NCBI RefSeq assembly: GCF_000981585.1
Contig: NZ_LN831776.1
Location: 3,889,187 to 3,953,186, forward strand
DNA length: 64,000 nucleotides
Direction: 5' to 3'
Source: Paenibacillus riograndensis SBR5
GTDB taxonomy: Bacteria > Bacillota > Bacilli > Paenibacillales > Paenibacillaceae
Numbering within the stretch: the first letter of the stretch is position 1; the number at the start of each line of letters is the position of its first letter. The notes under the pieces are model-generated. The model was given only the letters and a program-made list of their open reading frames with translations. It did no database searches and was not told where the DNA came from. The position numbers and the translations under genes are program-made. Of this stretch, positions 42,508-52,803 are shown in pieces.

Positions 42508-45438
42508 ATGAGCAGCTTAAAAACAGGCCAGATCTATTCCGGTTTTCAAGTCGTACATGAGGAATATATCCGGGAAATTGAATCCACCGTATTCACGATG
42601 GAGCATCAGCCAAGCGGCGCGAGGCTGCTTTTTGTACAGAATCAAGATGACAACAAGGTGTTCAGCATAAGCTTCCGGACTCCGCCCGGTGACAGTACGG
42701 GAGTCTTTCATATTCTAGAGCACTCGGTGTTGTGCGGTTCGGATAAATATCCGGTAAAGGAGCCGTTTGTGGAGCTGCTTAAAAGCTCGATGAAGACGTT
42801 TCTGAACGCATTTACGTTTGCCGACAAGACCATGTATCCGGTGGCAAGCCGGAATCACCAGGATTTCTCCAACCTGATGGAGGTTTATCTGGACAGTGTG
42901 TTTAAACCGAATATCTACAGGCAGCAGGAGATTTTTGAGCAGGAGGGCTGGCATTACGATTTGCACCATGCGGAGGATGAGCTGATCTACAAAGGCGTGG
43001 TATACAACGAGATGAAAGGCTCCTATTCCTCGCCGGTTACGGTACTGATAGACCGGATCAAAAAGTCGCTGTACCCGGACACGGTTTACCGGTATTCCTC
43101 TGGCGGAGATCCGCAGGATATTCCCGCATTGACCTATGAGCAGTTCCTTGCTGCGCACAGCCAATATTACCACCCGTCCAACAGCTATTTTTATCTGTAT
43201 GGAGACGTTAATATCGAAGAGCGGCTGGAGTTCATCCACCAGGAATATCTAAAATCGTACAACCGCGATGATTTCGATACCGCCATTCCTCTTCAGCAGC
43301 CGACCGGAATGACGGAGCTTACGGCGGAATACCCCATTCTGGAAACCGAAACCGCTGCTGACAAGACCTATCTGAGCATGAACTATGTGATCGGAACAGC
43401 CTTGGACCGGGAACTGAATCTTGCCTTTGCTATTTTGAAAAACATGCTGATGGACAGCAACGCGGCTCCGCTAAAAAGGGCGCTGCTCGAAAGCGGTCTG
43501 GGCAAAGACGTCTTCGCTTTTTATTCCGACAGCATGATCCAGCCGCTGCTGGGGATTACATTAACCCATTCCAATCCTTCTGCTAAGGATGCTTTTCTGG
43601 ACCTGATCCGAACTACATTAAGCCGCCTTGCTGCGGACGGGCTGGATGAGAAGCTGGTGCTGGCTGCGGTCAACAGCAAAGAATTTGAACTGCGTGAAGC
43701 AGACTTTATCCAATACCCGAAAGGGCTGACCTATAATATTGAGGTTATGAAGTCCTGGCTGTACGATGGCTCACCAGCAACCCATTTGGAGTATGAAGCC
43801 GTGTTTGCTTCCATCCGGGAACAATGTGCAGACCGTTATTTTGAGCGGCTGATTGAAACCTATTTGCTGAACAGTGACCACTGCAGTGTAGTAATACTCC
43901 AACCATCTGCTGCCCTGGCAGCCGAAAAGGAAACGTCCATCCGCCGGCAGCTTGCCGAATATAAGGCATCCCTGTCCCCGGAACAGCTTGGGCAGCTTGT
44001 TCAGCGTACACAGAATCTGCTGGACCGGCAGAGCCGTCCGGATGCGGCCGAGGATTTGCGCAAGCTCCCGAAGCTGTCTCTTCAGGACATTAACCGCAGC
44101 GTTCCTCCTCAAGTTCATACACAGGAGTACATGCTGGAAGGGATAAAGCTGATTCACCATGAGATTCTCACAAACAAAATTGCCTATATTAAGCTATATT
44201 GGGACACGGGAGTTCTTGCGGCGGAACAGATTCCTTATCTCGTGCTGTTGGCGAGAGCGCTCGGCCAATTGGAGACCGCCGCTTACAGTATTGAAGAACT
44301 CACGGGTGAAATCGGGATCAAAACCGGGGGGATTCGTTTTCAGAATGAGGTGTTTGGAGCGAATAAAAATTCGCATGCAGGCTATCAGCCCAAATTCAGC
44401 GCACGCATAAAAGTAATGGAAGGCAGCATCAGCGAATCGCTGACGCTGCTTCATGAGCTGCTCTACGGCAGCAATCTGGATAACTTCACCAAGCTGCAGG
44501 AAATCGTCCGCCGGGAAGCTTCGCATATGGAATCGGTCCTGAACCAGAAAGGCAATGAAATCGCAGCCAGCCGTCTGCTATCCTACTTCTCCGATATGGG
44601 AGCATACGAAGAACAGCTCGGCGGAGTGGCTTATTACCGTTTTATCCGGGAACTTGCAGACGGAATAGATCTTCAGGCCGAACAGCTCTCAGACACCCTA
44701 AAGGGGATCTGTGCAGCCTTGTTCAATAAGCGGAATTTAACGCTTTCTGTGACTGGAACCTCAGATATCTATGCAGAATTTGCTGCACATTTGGCCCAAC
44801 TGGACATCCAGGACCAGCAGGTGGAGCCACAACCTAAGCTTAAGGCGCAGAATCACGCCGGTAACGAAGGATTTATGTCCGCAAGCCAGGTGCAGTATGT
44901 GGTTAAGGGGTATGACTTCAGCAAGCTTGGTTTTGTCTATTCAGGCAAGATGCAGGTTCTCAAAAAAATCCTCAGCCTCACATACCTTTGGAACACGGTG
45001 CGGGTAAAAGGCGGGGCTTATGGCGGGAACCTGCTCCTGCGCAGAGATGGGGTGCTTTTGTTCACATCCTACAGGGACCCGAATCTGCAGGAGACGCTGG
45101 AGGTCTACGATCAGGCCTACCGTTATGCCGAAAGCTTTGAAGCAGATGAGGAGGAGATGACCCAGGCGATCATCGGCACCCTGGCGATGTTTGAACAGCC
45201 GCTCAGTCCCAGCGCACTCCGGCGGCGGGCGGACCGGCATTATTTTGAACAGATTACCGTAGAAGAGCTGCAGCAGGAGCGGAATGAAATCTTCTCGGCA
45301 ACACCGGAAGATATCAGGCACTATGCCCGACTGCTGAAGACGGTGACGGAACAGAATTTTTTCAGTGTGGTCGGCAATGACTCCAAGATGAAACCGGCAC
45401 AAGCTATATTTGGCAGTCTGGAGGAACTGGTGAAATAA
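42508..45438 (+). CDS. M16C insulinase-family metalloprotease (PreP/Cym1-like)
   Basis: 976-residue zinc protease that folds as two halves forming a closed chamber and degrades peptides. The inverted zinc motif HxxEH is at His68, Glu71 and His72, with the third ligand candidate Glu168 in VVYNEMKG. The length and the VLCGSDKYPVKEPF stretch are those of the M16C presequence-protease group. There is no signal peptide, so it probably works in the cytoplasm. ATG with AGGAGGG upstream. It starts 68 bp after the SLH protein; the next gene is convergent with a 29-bp gap. Confidence 0.94.
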   Translation: MSSLKTGQIYSGFQVVHEEYIREIESTVFTMEHQPSGARLLFVQNQDDNKVFSISFRTPPGDSTGVFHILEHSVLCGSDKYPVKEPFVELLKSSMKTFLNAFTFADKTMYPVASRNHQDFSNLMEVYLDSVFKPNIYRQQEIFEQEGWHYDLHHAEDELIYKGVVYNEMKGSYSSPVTVLIDRIKKSLYPDTVYRYSSGGDPQDIPALTYEQFLAAHSQYYHPSNSYFYLYGDVNIEERLEFIHQEYLKSYNRDDFDTAIPLQQPTGMTELTAEYPILETETAADKTYLSMNYVIGTALDRELNLAFAILKNMLMDSNAAPLKRALLESGLGKDVFAFYSDSMIQPLLGITLTHSNPSAKDAFLDLIRTTLSRLAADGLDEKLVLAAVNSKEFELREADFIQYPKGLTYNIEVMKSWLYDGSPATHLEYEAVFASIREQCADRYFERLIETYLLNSDHCSVVILQPSAALAAEKETSIRRQLAEYKASLSPEQLGQLVQRTQNLLDRQSRPDAAEDLRKLPKLSLQDINRSVPPQVHTQEYMLEGIKLIHHEILTNKIAYIKLYWDTGVLAAEQIPYLVLLARALGQLETAAYSIEELTGEIGIKTGGIRFQNEVFGANKNSHAGYQPKFSARIKVMEGSISESLTLLHELLYGSNLDNFTKLQEIVRREASHMESVLNQKGNEIAASRLLSYFSDMGAYEEQLGGVAYYRFIRELADGIDLQAEQLSDTLKGICAALFNKRNLTLSVTGTSDIYAEFAAHLAQLDIQDQQVEPQPKLKAQNHAGNEGFMSASQVQYVVKGYDFSKLGFVYSGKMQVLKKILSLTYLWNTVRVKGGAYGGNLLLRRDGVLLFTSYRDPNLQETLEVYDQAYRYAESFEADEEEMTQAIIGTLAMFEQPLSPSALRRRADRHYFEQITVEELQQERNEIFSATPEDIRHYARLLKTVTEQNFFSVVGNDSKMKPAQAIFGSLEELVK

Positions 45439-45467
45439 CCGATGAAATAGGGTTTATACGCCTACGA

Positions 45468-46661
45468 CTATCGCCCCAAGAAGGCGATAATCTCATCAGC
45501 AGCCTGGCGATATCCACCAGATCGTTGTAAGGATGCCTTCATATTGTCAACTGCTTTTTTGTATGACGGGTGGTTCAGCACTTGCTCTGCCGCTTCACGC
45601 AGCCCATTTGCAGTCAAGCTTTGCATTTGCAAGGCAATGCCTGCTCCGATGCTGGCGATTCGCCCGGCAACTATCGGCTGATCCGCACTCTGGGGGATTA
45701 CGACCAGCGGAACCCCGTAATAGAGAGCTTCATGGGTACTGTTCATTCCACCATGTGTAATAAATAATGAGATTTGCTTCAGTAATTCAGTTTGCGGAAC
45801 ATAATTTTGAACAATGAAGTTTTTCGGGATTTCCCCTAAATCAGAAATTGGGGTTTTATTCCCGACTGACATGACAATAGTGTGATCAGTGTTCCCGAAC
45901 GCCTCAAAACAAAGCTTGTAGAAATCCATGGCCTGGTTAAAAACAGTACCCAGTGAAATGTATATAGGGTTTTTCCCCTGGATTGCGGAAAAGTCGAAGT
46001 GTGCTTGAGTGTTTCTTGAGGAGAGGGAGGGACCTACAAATTTATAAGTTTGATCGAATGCGTCACCATCAGGCTGAAACTCCCTGGTTGTATAAACAAT
46101 TGTAAGGGGTGCAGGATTACATAAAACTTCGTAAGGAGAATGAATCTCCACCTTATATTTTTCCTTCAGCATTGCCGTCAGGCTGTGATATCTATCGTAT
46201 ATAGGCTTAGCTATTTCTGCAGGGATTTTCATAGAGGGCTGTTCCAGCATTTTATCAAAGGATGCTTGGGTCTGCGCAAAGGATGTACTGGAGTTAATTG
46301 CGGGAAGCTCAAAAATCTGCGCAAGCATACGTCCGCAGCCAAACATGGAATCATGGATGATGTAATCAAAATGCTCCCCTGCAATCTGTTCCAGAACACT
46401 TGGTATGATGATATCCGCCGTAAGTAAAAGACCGTTAATTCTTTCGGGCAAATAATTTCTTCCGCCTGAGATGAAGGCATTAATGATTTTTTGATCGTCA
46501 ATTGTCCGTACTGAAGCTCCTGTCTTCTCTATGCGCTCGCGGTAAGCTTCAATACAAAAATATACTACCTCTTCGCCACGCGAAATAAGCTCCTGCACCA
46601 CACCAATAGTCGGGTTGATATGTCCTTCTGATCCGCCATTAATAAATAACACACGTGCCAT
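45468..46661 (-). CDS. macrolide-family (MGT) glycosyltransferase
   Basis: 397-residue GT1/GT-B enzyme. N-terminal acceptor domain begins MARVLFINGGSEGHINPTIG. The C-terminal donor domain has the nucleotide-sugar signature, here NYVPQTELLKQISLFITHGGMNSTHEALYYGVPLVVIPQSADQPIVAGRI (residues near 280-330), including THGGMNST and the terminal Q-x-x-D/Q pair. Members inactivate macrolides or glycosylate other small acceptors (YjiC, OleD, MGT). ATG 46661 with AAAGGAG 9 bp upstream. Lone gene; no resistance or biosynthetic cluster around it, so the acceptor is open. Confidence 0.92.
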   Translation of the reverse strand: MARVLFINGGSEGHINPTIGVVQELISRGEEVVYFCIEAYRERIEKTGASVRTIDDQKIINAFISGGRNYLPERINGLLLTADIIIPSVLEQIAGEHFDYIIHDSMFGCGRMLAQIFELPAINSSTSFAQTQASFDKMLEQPSMKIPAEIAKPIYDRYHSLTAMLKEKYKVEIHSPYEVLCNPAPLTIVYTTREFQPDGDAFDQTYKFVGPSLSSRNTQAHFDFSAIQGKNPIYISLGTVFNQAMDFYKLCFEAFGNTDHTIVMSVGNKTPISDLGEIPKNFIVQNYVPQTELLKQISLFITHGGMNSTHEALYYGVPLVVIPQSADQPIVAGRIASIGAGIALQMQSLTANGLREAAEQVLNHPSYKKAVDNMKASLQRSGGYRQAADEIIAFLGR

Positions 46662-46734
46662 TTCTACCACTCCTTTGGGTATATTTTTCTCTAAATTGTG
46701 TAAGAGCAGGGTGCTATGTTCCGTACAATAACCA

Positions 46735-46782
46735 TAAAAAACAGTGGATTTACGCTCGTAATCCGAACATAAAATCCACTGT
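46735..46782 (-). terminator. terminator of the hybrid kinase gene
   Basis: On the minus strand ACAGTGGATTT (46782 to 46772) pairs with AAATCCACTGT (46751 to 46741) and runs into a T-tract corresponding to A36-A41. The 20-nt loop is larger than usual. Confidence 0.8.
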
Positions 46783-46813
46783 ATATAATATCATAAATAA
46801 TGGAAAATATAAT

Positions 46814-48703
46814 CTATTTTTTCAGCTGGTGCAGGATCTTGATGAGGGTTTCCCGTTTTACCGGCTTGCTGATGTAATCGTCCATCCCTGCCTCCAGGCA
46901 CTTTTCCCGGTCTCCCTTTAAGGCATTGGCCGTAACCGCGATAATACGGGGACACTTATCTTTGAGCTCTTCCTTTATGATCTGCGATGCCTTCAGACCG
47001 TTCAAAAACGGCATATGCAAATCCATGAAAATGAGATCAAACGATTGGTTGCGGGCGGCTTCAATCGCCTTTTTGCCGTTGGGGACGGTGGTCACCCGGT
47101 GCCCCAATTTTTCCAGCATTTTGGTCATTACCAGCTGGTTGATGGCATTGTCTTCTGCGAGCAGAATGTTAACCTTTCCGGTGTTATGCAGCATCTCTTC
47201 AAAAAAATGTTCCCGGGGGATCTGCGAAGCCTCCTTAAACTGGATGGTGAAAGTAAAGGACGAGCCGTGTTTGCCGTCACTCTCAGCGTAAATCTCGCCG
47301 CCCATCATGTCAACAATTCTGCGGCTGATCGCCAGACCAAGGCCTGTGCCTTCGTGGCTTCGGGACATAAAACTGTCAATCTGGGCGAATGGCTCAAAAA
47401 TGTCATCAAGCCGGTCAGGATCTATTCCGATGCCGGTATCTGTAACGGTAAACGCCAACCTGCAGGCTTCTTCCTTCAGCAGCCGCACTTTTACCGCTAT
47501 GCTGCCCTTGGAAGTGAATTTTACAGCATTGCCCAGCAGGTTCAGCAGCACCTGTTTCAGCCGCTCGGCATCGCCATAGATATAGTCAGGAACATCGTGA
47601 TTGACAGTGTACGACAGTTCTATTTTCTTTTCATCAGCTTTCTTGGAAACAACTGAAAAACTGTCCTTAATGCATTTGCGCAAATCAAAATTATGCTCTT
47701 GAAGCTCAGAGCGGCCTGCTTCGATTTTGGAGAGATCCAGGATGTCATTGATGATATTGAGCAGGATATCACCGCTTTTCTGGATTACCTCAACATAACT
47801 TCTCTGCTCTTTAGTCAGGTCTGTCATGTCCAGCAGAACATCCGTCATGCCGACTACCCCGTTCATGGGTGTGCGGATTTCATGGCTCATCATGGCCAAA
47901 AACTCACTTTTGGCTTTGTTGGTGGCCTCCGCAGTCTCCTTGGCAAGCAGCAGCTGTTTCTGCTCAGAGATATCCTTGCAAATCAGATAAAACCCGATAT
48001 TTTGTCCGCTTACATAAATCGGGGCTATGCTGGTAAGCACCTCCACCGTGCTGCCCTCTTTGGTAACGAGGATGTCAATATCATGTTCAACGGAATCGTC
48101 GTAAATGGCCTTCTCAAGAATTCTGCCGACATTCGCTTGTCCAATCAGTTTCGCAAGCTCCGCGCCGATCAATTCCGTTTCGATGTGGTAACCGGTCAGC
48201 TTTTCTGCCATATTGTTAGCATTGATAATGCGCCCGTCCAGGCCAAAAGAGATCACGGCATCATGGTTATATTTTTTGAGTGAATTATAGCGCTCGACAG
48301 ACTCTTGGAGCCGTCGCTCCGATTCTTTTTGTCTTGTTATATCAATTAATTGGCCAATGTAATATACCAGCTGACCCGCCTCATCATGGAATCGCTTAAA
48401 GGAGAGCAGTCCCCACATGTTTTCGCCATTTTTTTTGAGATACCGTCTTTCAAGCTGTATTTCATTACTCCCAATTTCCATACCTGCCACTAGACTGCCA
48501 ATATCTCTGACTGCTTCATCCGGATGAGAGAAGTCGCCTACTCTCCTGCCGTCAAACTCTGCTCTGGTATAGCCAAGCATCTGCTCCATGGCAGGGTTTA
48601 CGGTCAAAATCAAACCATCCGGCGAAACAAGGGCAATTCCAAAGGAAGCATGGTCATATATTTGCTGATTAAAGGTGATTTGGTCCAAGTTTACACGTTG
48701 CAT
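46814..48703 (-). CDS. PAS-PAS hybrid histidine kinase with receiver domain
   Basis: 629-residue soluble sensor kinase. Two PAS domains with PAC motifs (about 8-125 and 130-250), a histidine phosphoacceptor helix ([18 protein letters not shown]), an ATPase domain ([26 protein letters not shown]) and a C-terminal receiver domain with the phosphorylation Asp in LIFMDLHMP and the lysine in YISKPV. No Hpt domain and no membrane helix. ATG 48703 is preferred because GGAGG lies 7 bp before it; the open frame begins earlier at 48751. No output regulator is adjacent, so it probably feeds a distant phosphorelay. Confidence 0.93.
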   Translation of the reverse strand: MQRVNLDQITFNQQIYDHASFGIALVSPDGLILTVNPAMEQMLGYTRAEFDGRRVGDFSHPDEAVRDIGSLVAGMEIGSNEIQLERRYLKKNGENMWGLLSFKRFHDEAGQLVYYIGQLIDITRQKESERRLQESVERYNSLKKYNHDAVISFGLDGRIINANNMAEKLTGYHIETELIGAELAKLIGQANVGRILEKAIYDDSVEHDIDILVTKEGSTVEVLTSIAPIYVSGQNIGFYLICKDISEQKQLLLAKETAEATNKAKSEFLAMMSHEIRTPMNGVVGMTDVLLDMTDLTKEQRSYVEVIQKSGDILLNIINDILDLSKIEAGRSELQEHNFDLRKCIKDSFSVVSKKADEKKIELSYTVNHDVPDYIYGDAERLKQVLLNLLGNAVKFTSKGSIAVKVRLLKEEACRLAFTVTDTGIGIDPDRLDDIFEPFAQIDSFMSRSHEGTGLGLAISRRIVDMMGGEIYAESDGKHGSSFTFTIQFKEASQIPREHFFEEMLHNTGKVNILLAEDNAINQLVMTKMLEKLGHRVTTVPNGKKAIEAARNQSFDLIFMDLHMPFLNGLKASQIIKEELKDKCPRIIAVTANALKGDREKCLEAGMDDYISKPVKRETLIKILHQLKK

Positions 48704-48871
48704 GGTTCGCCTCCACAGATCAGATAATAACGGAATAGTATACCCCGTCATTCGTCCATTGAATCAGGGCCGTGAACATTTCGGCGGAATGTATGGAAAG
48801 TATGGGGAAACGAAGGTATGCTTGTATAAGCTGTGAAATAGACGCAGGCAGCAATTGAACGTGGAGGGAGC

Positions 48872-49570
48872 ATGGCGGAAGACATGGAAAGATTGCAAAG
48901 TATTTTATTTGATTTGGATGGAACGTTAACCGACCCCAAAGAAGGCATTACCAAAAGCGTAGAGTACGCGCTGGGCAAATTCAATATTGCCGTGGAGCAT
49001 CCTGACCTGCTCTTGCCTTATATCGGACCGCCATTATACGATTCTTTTATGGAAATCCAAGGCTTTACGGCAGAGCGCTCAGCCCAGGCAGTTGAATTCT
49101 ACCGCGAGCGCTACAGCACGCTGGGGATGTTCGAGAATGCGGTGATTCCGGGAATCCCGGAGCTGCTTGAGGAGCTGCAGGGCAGGGGCTTTGATTTATA
49201 CGTGGCCACTTCAAAACCAACGGTGTTTGCCGAAGAAATTATCCGCCATTACGGGCTGGATCAATATTTCAGGCATGTGGCAGGCAGCAACCTGGACGGT
49301 ACGCGCTCCAAGAAGAAAGAGGTTATCCAACACGTATTGGACGAGCATCAGATTGCAGCGGGAACCGCGGTGATGATCGGGGACCGTGAGCATGACATCA
49401 TCGGGGCCCGGGCCTGCGGCGTCGCCTCAGTCGGCGTCCTCATCGGCTATGGGTCCAGGGAAGAACTGCAAAGTGCGGGTGCGGATTATATTGCACGAAA
49501 TGTGAAAGATATAGGTGATATTATCTTACATATTCACGAAGGAATTGTTGACGCGCAGAGAAACCGGTAA
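48872..49570 (+). CDS. HAD-superfamily phosphatase, phosphoglycolate phosphatase-like
   Basis: 232-residue phosphatase. Motif I FDLDGTLTD gives nucleophile Asp14 and acid/base Asp16. Motif II is in VATSKP, motif III Lys in SKKKEVI, and motif IV in MIGDREHDIIGA. The helical cap insertion of about 65 residues between motifs I and II is of the Gph/YhcW (C1) type. ATG with GTGGAGGG immediately upstream. Single gene, divergent from the hybrid kinase. Substrate not determined by the sequence; related Firmicute proteins act on small phosphate esters. Confidence 0.9.
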   Translation: MAEDMERLQSILFDLDGTLTDPKEGITKSVEYALGKFNIAVEHPDLLLPYIGPPLYDSFMEIQGFTAERSAQAVEFYRERYSTLGMFENAVIPGIPELLEELQGRGFDLYVATSKPTVFAEEIIRHYGLDQYFRHVAGSNLDGTRSKKKEVIQHVLDEHQIAAGTAVMIGDREHDIIGARACGVASVGVLIGYGSREELQSAGADYIARNVKDIGDIILHIHEGIVDAQRNR

Positions 49571-49627
49571 TGAATCCATGCTCCAGTTGTTCATTGCATG
49601 ATAAGAAAACTGTTTTTTCCAAAACGG

Positions 49628-49657
49628 TTGACATTTTCACAGAGAGTTAAGTATTAT
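49628..49657 (+). promoter_or_regulatory. promoter of the thrS T-box leader
   Basis: TTGACA (49628-49633), an 18-bp spacer and TATTAT (49652-49657). The expected start near 49664 is 17 bp before T-box stem I. Confidence 0.8.
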
Positions 49658-49680
49658 GTAACCAGCAACACCATAATCAA

Positions 49681-49978
49681 GGCGATGACCAAAGACATGA
49701 TATCCTAAGCGGACTGGCCAGAGAAAGAAGTGAACGGTGAGAGCTTCTTACAGAGACCGGCAGGATGTTACCCCTTTGCAGCCGTGGCACTGAACCTTTC
49801 CTGCTGTTAGGGGAGCTGTAAATGCTACCGTCTTATCCCCGATACCGGATACCAATGAGGATCTAGCATATGATCTTCCGCCCGAACAGCCGGGGGGTCG
49901 GTCATTGCAGGTCAAATTAGGGTGGAACCACGAGCCAAAACGCACTCGTCCCTTTTCGGGAGAGATGCGTTTTTTTTG
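49681..49978 (+). promoter_or_regulatory. T-box riboswitch, threonine specific
   Basis: Stem I is closed by GGC/GCC (49681-49683, 49781-49783), CAAAG/CTTTG (49690-49694, 49774-49778) and TCCT/AGGA (49703-49706, 49762-49765). The 3' side of the specifier loop holds ACC (49770-49772), a threonine codon. CAGAGA and GGTGAGAG mark the distal AG-bulge and loop. The 14-nt T-box AGGGTGGAACCACG is at 49919-49932; its TGGA bulge would pair with UCCA of uncharged tRNA-Thr. The terminator AACGCA/TGCGTT (49939-49971) plus eight T follows. Uncharged tRNA-Thr would favour the antiterminator and turn on thrS. Confidence 0.95.
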
Positions 49979-50022
49979 CGTTCAATTTAGGAGTTGACCA
50001 CGAAGAAATGGAGGCCACAATC

Positions 50023-51951
50023 ATGGAAATCAATGTAGCACTGCCGGATGGATCAATTAGGAGGTACGCACGCGGCACCACAATTGCCCAAGTAGCAGAA
50101 TCCATCAGTACAAGCCTGAAAAAAAACGCAGTAGCCGGTAAAATCGACGGCAGACTCGTTGACTTTCATCAACGGATTGATCACGACTGTCACGTTGAAA
50201 TCGTAATGGCCGACAGCCGGGATGGATTGTTCATCCAGCGGCATAGTACAGCACATTTAATGGCTCAAGCCATCCAACGCATATACGGTTCATCAAAAGT
50301 TAAGCTGGGCATCGGTCCGGTAATCGAAGATGGATTCTACTACGATATCGATATGGACGGGCCGCTCTCCACAGATGACTTCGCAGCCATTGAGCAGGAA
50401 ATGCAGAAGATCATCGGGGAGAATCTCCCGATTGTCCGGCGGGTAGTCAGCCGCACCGAAGCCATTGCGCTGTTCGCAGCATTGGATCAGCCGCTCAAAG
50501 TGGAACTGATTCACGGTCTGCCGGAAGATGAAGAGATCAGCCTGTACGAGCAGGGCGAGTTCACTGATTTATGCCGGGGTCCGCATGTGGCTTCCACGGG
50601 CCAGATCAAAGCTTTTAAGCTGCTGAGCATCGCGGGCGCTTATTGGCGCGGGGATTCCAATAATCCCATGCTGCAGCGGATCTACGGAACGGCGTTTTAC
50701 AAAAAAGCGCAGCTGGAAGAGCATCTGCACATGCTGGAGGAAGCGAAGAAGCGTGATCACCGCAAGCTGGGCAAGGAACTGGGACTGTTCATGTTCTCCG
50801 AGGAAGCGCCGGGCATGCCTTTTTATCTGTCCAAGGGAATGGTCCTCCGTACCGAGCTGGAGAACTTCCTGCGCGGGTTGCAGCGGGCGCGGGATTATGA
50901 TGAGGTCCGCACACCGCTGATGATGAACAACCGGATGTGGGAGCAGTCAGGACACTGGGACCACTATAAGGACAACATGTATTTTACACAGGTGGATGAA
51001 ACGAAATATGCATTGAAACCGATGAATTGTCCGGGACATATGCTGATCTTCAAGAACAGCCTCCGCTCCTACAGGGAGCTGCCGATACGCATGGCGGAGT
51101 TTGGCCAGGTACACCGGCATGAGTTTTCAGGAGCCTTGAACGGAATGATGCGGGTGCGGACTTTCTGTCAGGATGATGCCCATTTGTTCGTGCTTCCTGA
51201 GCAGATTGAAGAGGAAATCGCCAGTGTTATGGACCTGATCGGGCACGTCTACAAAGTATTTGGCTTTGAATATAAGGTGGAGCTGTCTACACGGCCGGAT
51301 GATTACATGGGCTCGGAAGCGTTATGGGATCAGGCGGAAGCATCGCTCCAAAGCGTACTGGATGGACGCGGAATCGACTATCGGGTGAACGCGGGGGACG
51401 GGGCTTTTTACGGGCCGAAGATTGACTTCCACATTCAGGATGCGCTGAAGCGAAGCTGGCAGTGCGGAACGATTCAGCTGGATTTCCAGATGCCTGAGAA
51501 ATTCGATCTGAGTTATGTCGGTGAAGACAGCCAGAAACACCGTCCTGTCGTCATCCACCGTGCGGTATACGGCTCGATCGACCGCTTTATGGGAATTCTG
51601 ACGGAGCATTTCAGCGGTGCTTTCCCGCTGTGGCTGTCCCCGGTGCAAGTCAAGCTTCTGCCGGTTTCCAGCCACTATGCAGATTACGCCTTCCAGGTGA
51701 AAAAAGAGCTGCAGGATGCCGGAATCCGTGTCGAGCTTGATCTGAGGAATGAGAAATTAGGCTATAAAATCCGGGAAGCCCAGCTGGAGAAAGTGCCTTA
51801 TATGCTTGTACTCGGTGAGCAGGAGCAAAACTCAGGCGCTATATCTGTAAGAAAACGCGGGTCCGGCGATGCCGGAGCCATGAGCATAGCTGAGTTTGTC
51901 CGGCAGATTGTCAGTGAGAACGCGGCAAGAAATGAAGAGTTTCTTCATTAA
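50023..51951 (+). CDS. thrS: threonyl-tRNA synthetase
   Basis: 642-residue class II synthetase, matching the usual bacterial length. TGS domain (about 1-60), editing/SAD domain with HxxxH (HSTAHLMAQA near 70 and the CRGPH block), catalytic core with the zinc-site Cys in MNCPGHM (near 330), motif 2 and motif 3 (TEHFSGAFPLWLSP), and the C-terminal anticodon-binding domain (VKLLPVSSHYADYA on). ATG 50023 has GGAGG 8 bp upstream, so the open frame's ATG at 50008, which lies inside this site's leader, is less likely. The T-box leader directly before it controls it by threonine starvation. Confidence 0.97.
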   Translation: MEINVALPDGSIRRYARGTTIAQVAESISTSLKKNAVAGKIDGRLVDFHQRIDHDCHVEIVMADSRDGLFIQRHSTAHLMAQAIQRIYGSSKVKLGIGPVIEDGFYYDIDMDGPLSTDDFAAIEQEMQKIIGENLPIVRRVVSRTEAIALFAALDQPLKVELIHGLPEDEEISLYEQGEFTDLCRGPHVASTGQIKAFKLLSIAGAYWRGDSNNPMLQRIYGTAFYKKAQLEEHLHMLEEAKKRDHRKLGKELGLFMFSEEAPGMPFYLSKGMVLRTELENFLRGLQRARDYDEVRTPLMMNNRMWEQSGHWDHYKDNMYFTQVDETKYALKPMNCPGHMLIFKNSLRSYRELPIRMAEFGQVHRHEFSGALNGMMRVRTFCQDDAHLFVLPEQIEEEIASVMDLIGHVYKVFGFEYKVELSTRPDDYMGSEALWDQAEASLQSVLDGRGIDYRVNAGDGAFYGPKIDFHIQDALKRSWQCGTIQLDFQMPEKFDLSYVGEDSQKHRPVVIHRAVYGSIDRFMGILTEHFSGAFPLWLSPVQVKLLPVSSHYADYAFQVKKELQDAGIRVELDLRNEKLGYKIREAQLEKVPYMLVLGEQEQNSGAISVRKRGSGDAGAMSIAEFVRQIVSENAARNEEFLH

Positions 51952-51993
51952 AATGTAGACAGTAGAATATGCAGACAGCAGACAAGTCAGGTG

Positions 51994-52027
51994 CAGCCCC
52001 ATTTTACATAAATGGGGTTGTTCTTTT
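51994..52027 (+). terminator. terminator after thrS
   Basis: CAGCCCCATTT pairs with AAATGGGGTTG (one G-T pair) around TACAT-type loop and is followed by TTCTTTT. Confidence 0.85.
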
Positions 52028-52100
52028 ATATGAATCAGGCAGACAGGGAGATTATAAGTATTTTATAATTTGAATGAATACATCTATAGGAGGCAGCCTC

Positions 52101-52706
52101 GTGATTTCGAACAACGTCCATGAACTTAACGGCACTTTTATCAGAATGGTCCCTATGGAAGCAGCGCATCAAGGTGAACTGATGGCTTTGCTTAGTAATC
52201 CGCAGATTTGGGAGTATACCTGGCGCAAAATTACTTCTGCTGCACAAGTAAAAGAATTATTGGATACGGCGTTTGCCAATCAGGCGAAGGGGAGCGAGCT
52301 CCCTTTTGTGATGGTAGAGCAATCTACCGGCAGGATCGCCGGCACCTCACGGATTATGCATCTTGACCTCACTCACCGCAACGCGGAAATTGGCTGCACC
52401 TGGATCTCCCCGCAGTTCTGGAGAACAGCAGTCAATACGGAATCCAAATCACTGCTGCTGCAGTATTGTTTTGAAACCCTAGGTCTGATCCGGGTGAATT
52501 TTACCGTTGTGGGGGACAATGAGCGGTCCCGGAAGGCGGTCGAACGAATCGGTGCGGTGAAGGAAGGCGTGCTGCGCAAACACCGGATCACTGCGGAAGG
52601 CCGCATTCTGGATAATGTGCTGTACAGCATTATTGACGACGAATGGCCTGCGGTACAAGCGAATCTGCACTACTTGCTTAACGAAAAGTATGCGGGCGGG
52701 AAATAA
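52101..52706 (+). CDS. GNAT-family N-acetyltransferase (RimJ/RimL-like)
   Basis: 201-residue acetyl-CoA-dependent transferase. The fold is recognisable from NNVHELNGTFIRMVPMEAAHQ at the start, the IGCTWISPQFWRTAVNTESK region (acetyl-CoA pyrophosphate loop in the RimL-like branch) and the late VNFTVVGDNERSRKAVERIGAVKEGVLRKH block, the diagnostic N-x-R-S-x-x-x-x-x-x-x-G pattern. GTG 52101 is preferred because AGGAGG lies 7 bp upstream; the open frame starts at 52074. Single gene after the thrS terminator. The acceptor (protein N terminus, antibiotic or small amine) is not known. Confidence 0.9.
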   Translation: MISNNVHELNGTFIRMVPMEAAHQGELMALLSNPQIWEYTWRKITSAAQVKELLDTAFANQAKGSELPFVMVEQSTGRIAGTSRIMHLDLTHRNAEIGCTWISPQFWRTAVNTESKSLLLQYCFETLGLIRVNFTVVGDNERSRKAVERIGAVKEGVLRKHRITAEGRILDNVLYSIIDDEWPAVQANLHYLLNEKYAGGK

Positions 52707-52803
52707 GAATCACAGCAATCCAAAAGAAATTTCAGGAGAGCATTAAGGTTATACTAGAATGGTAAGCAGGTTGTGAATCTCAGACATCAAGGGGGTTATA
52801 TAA

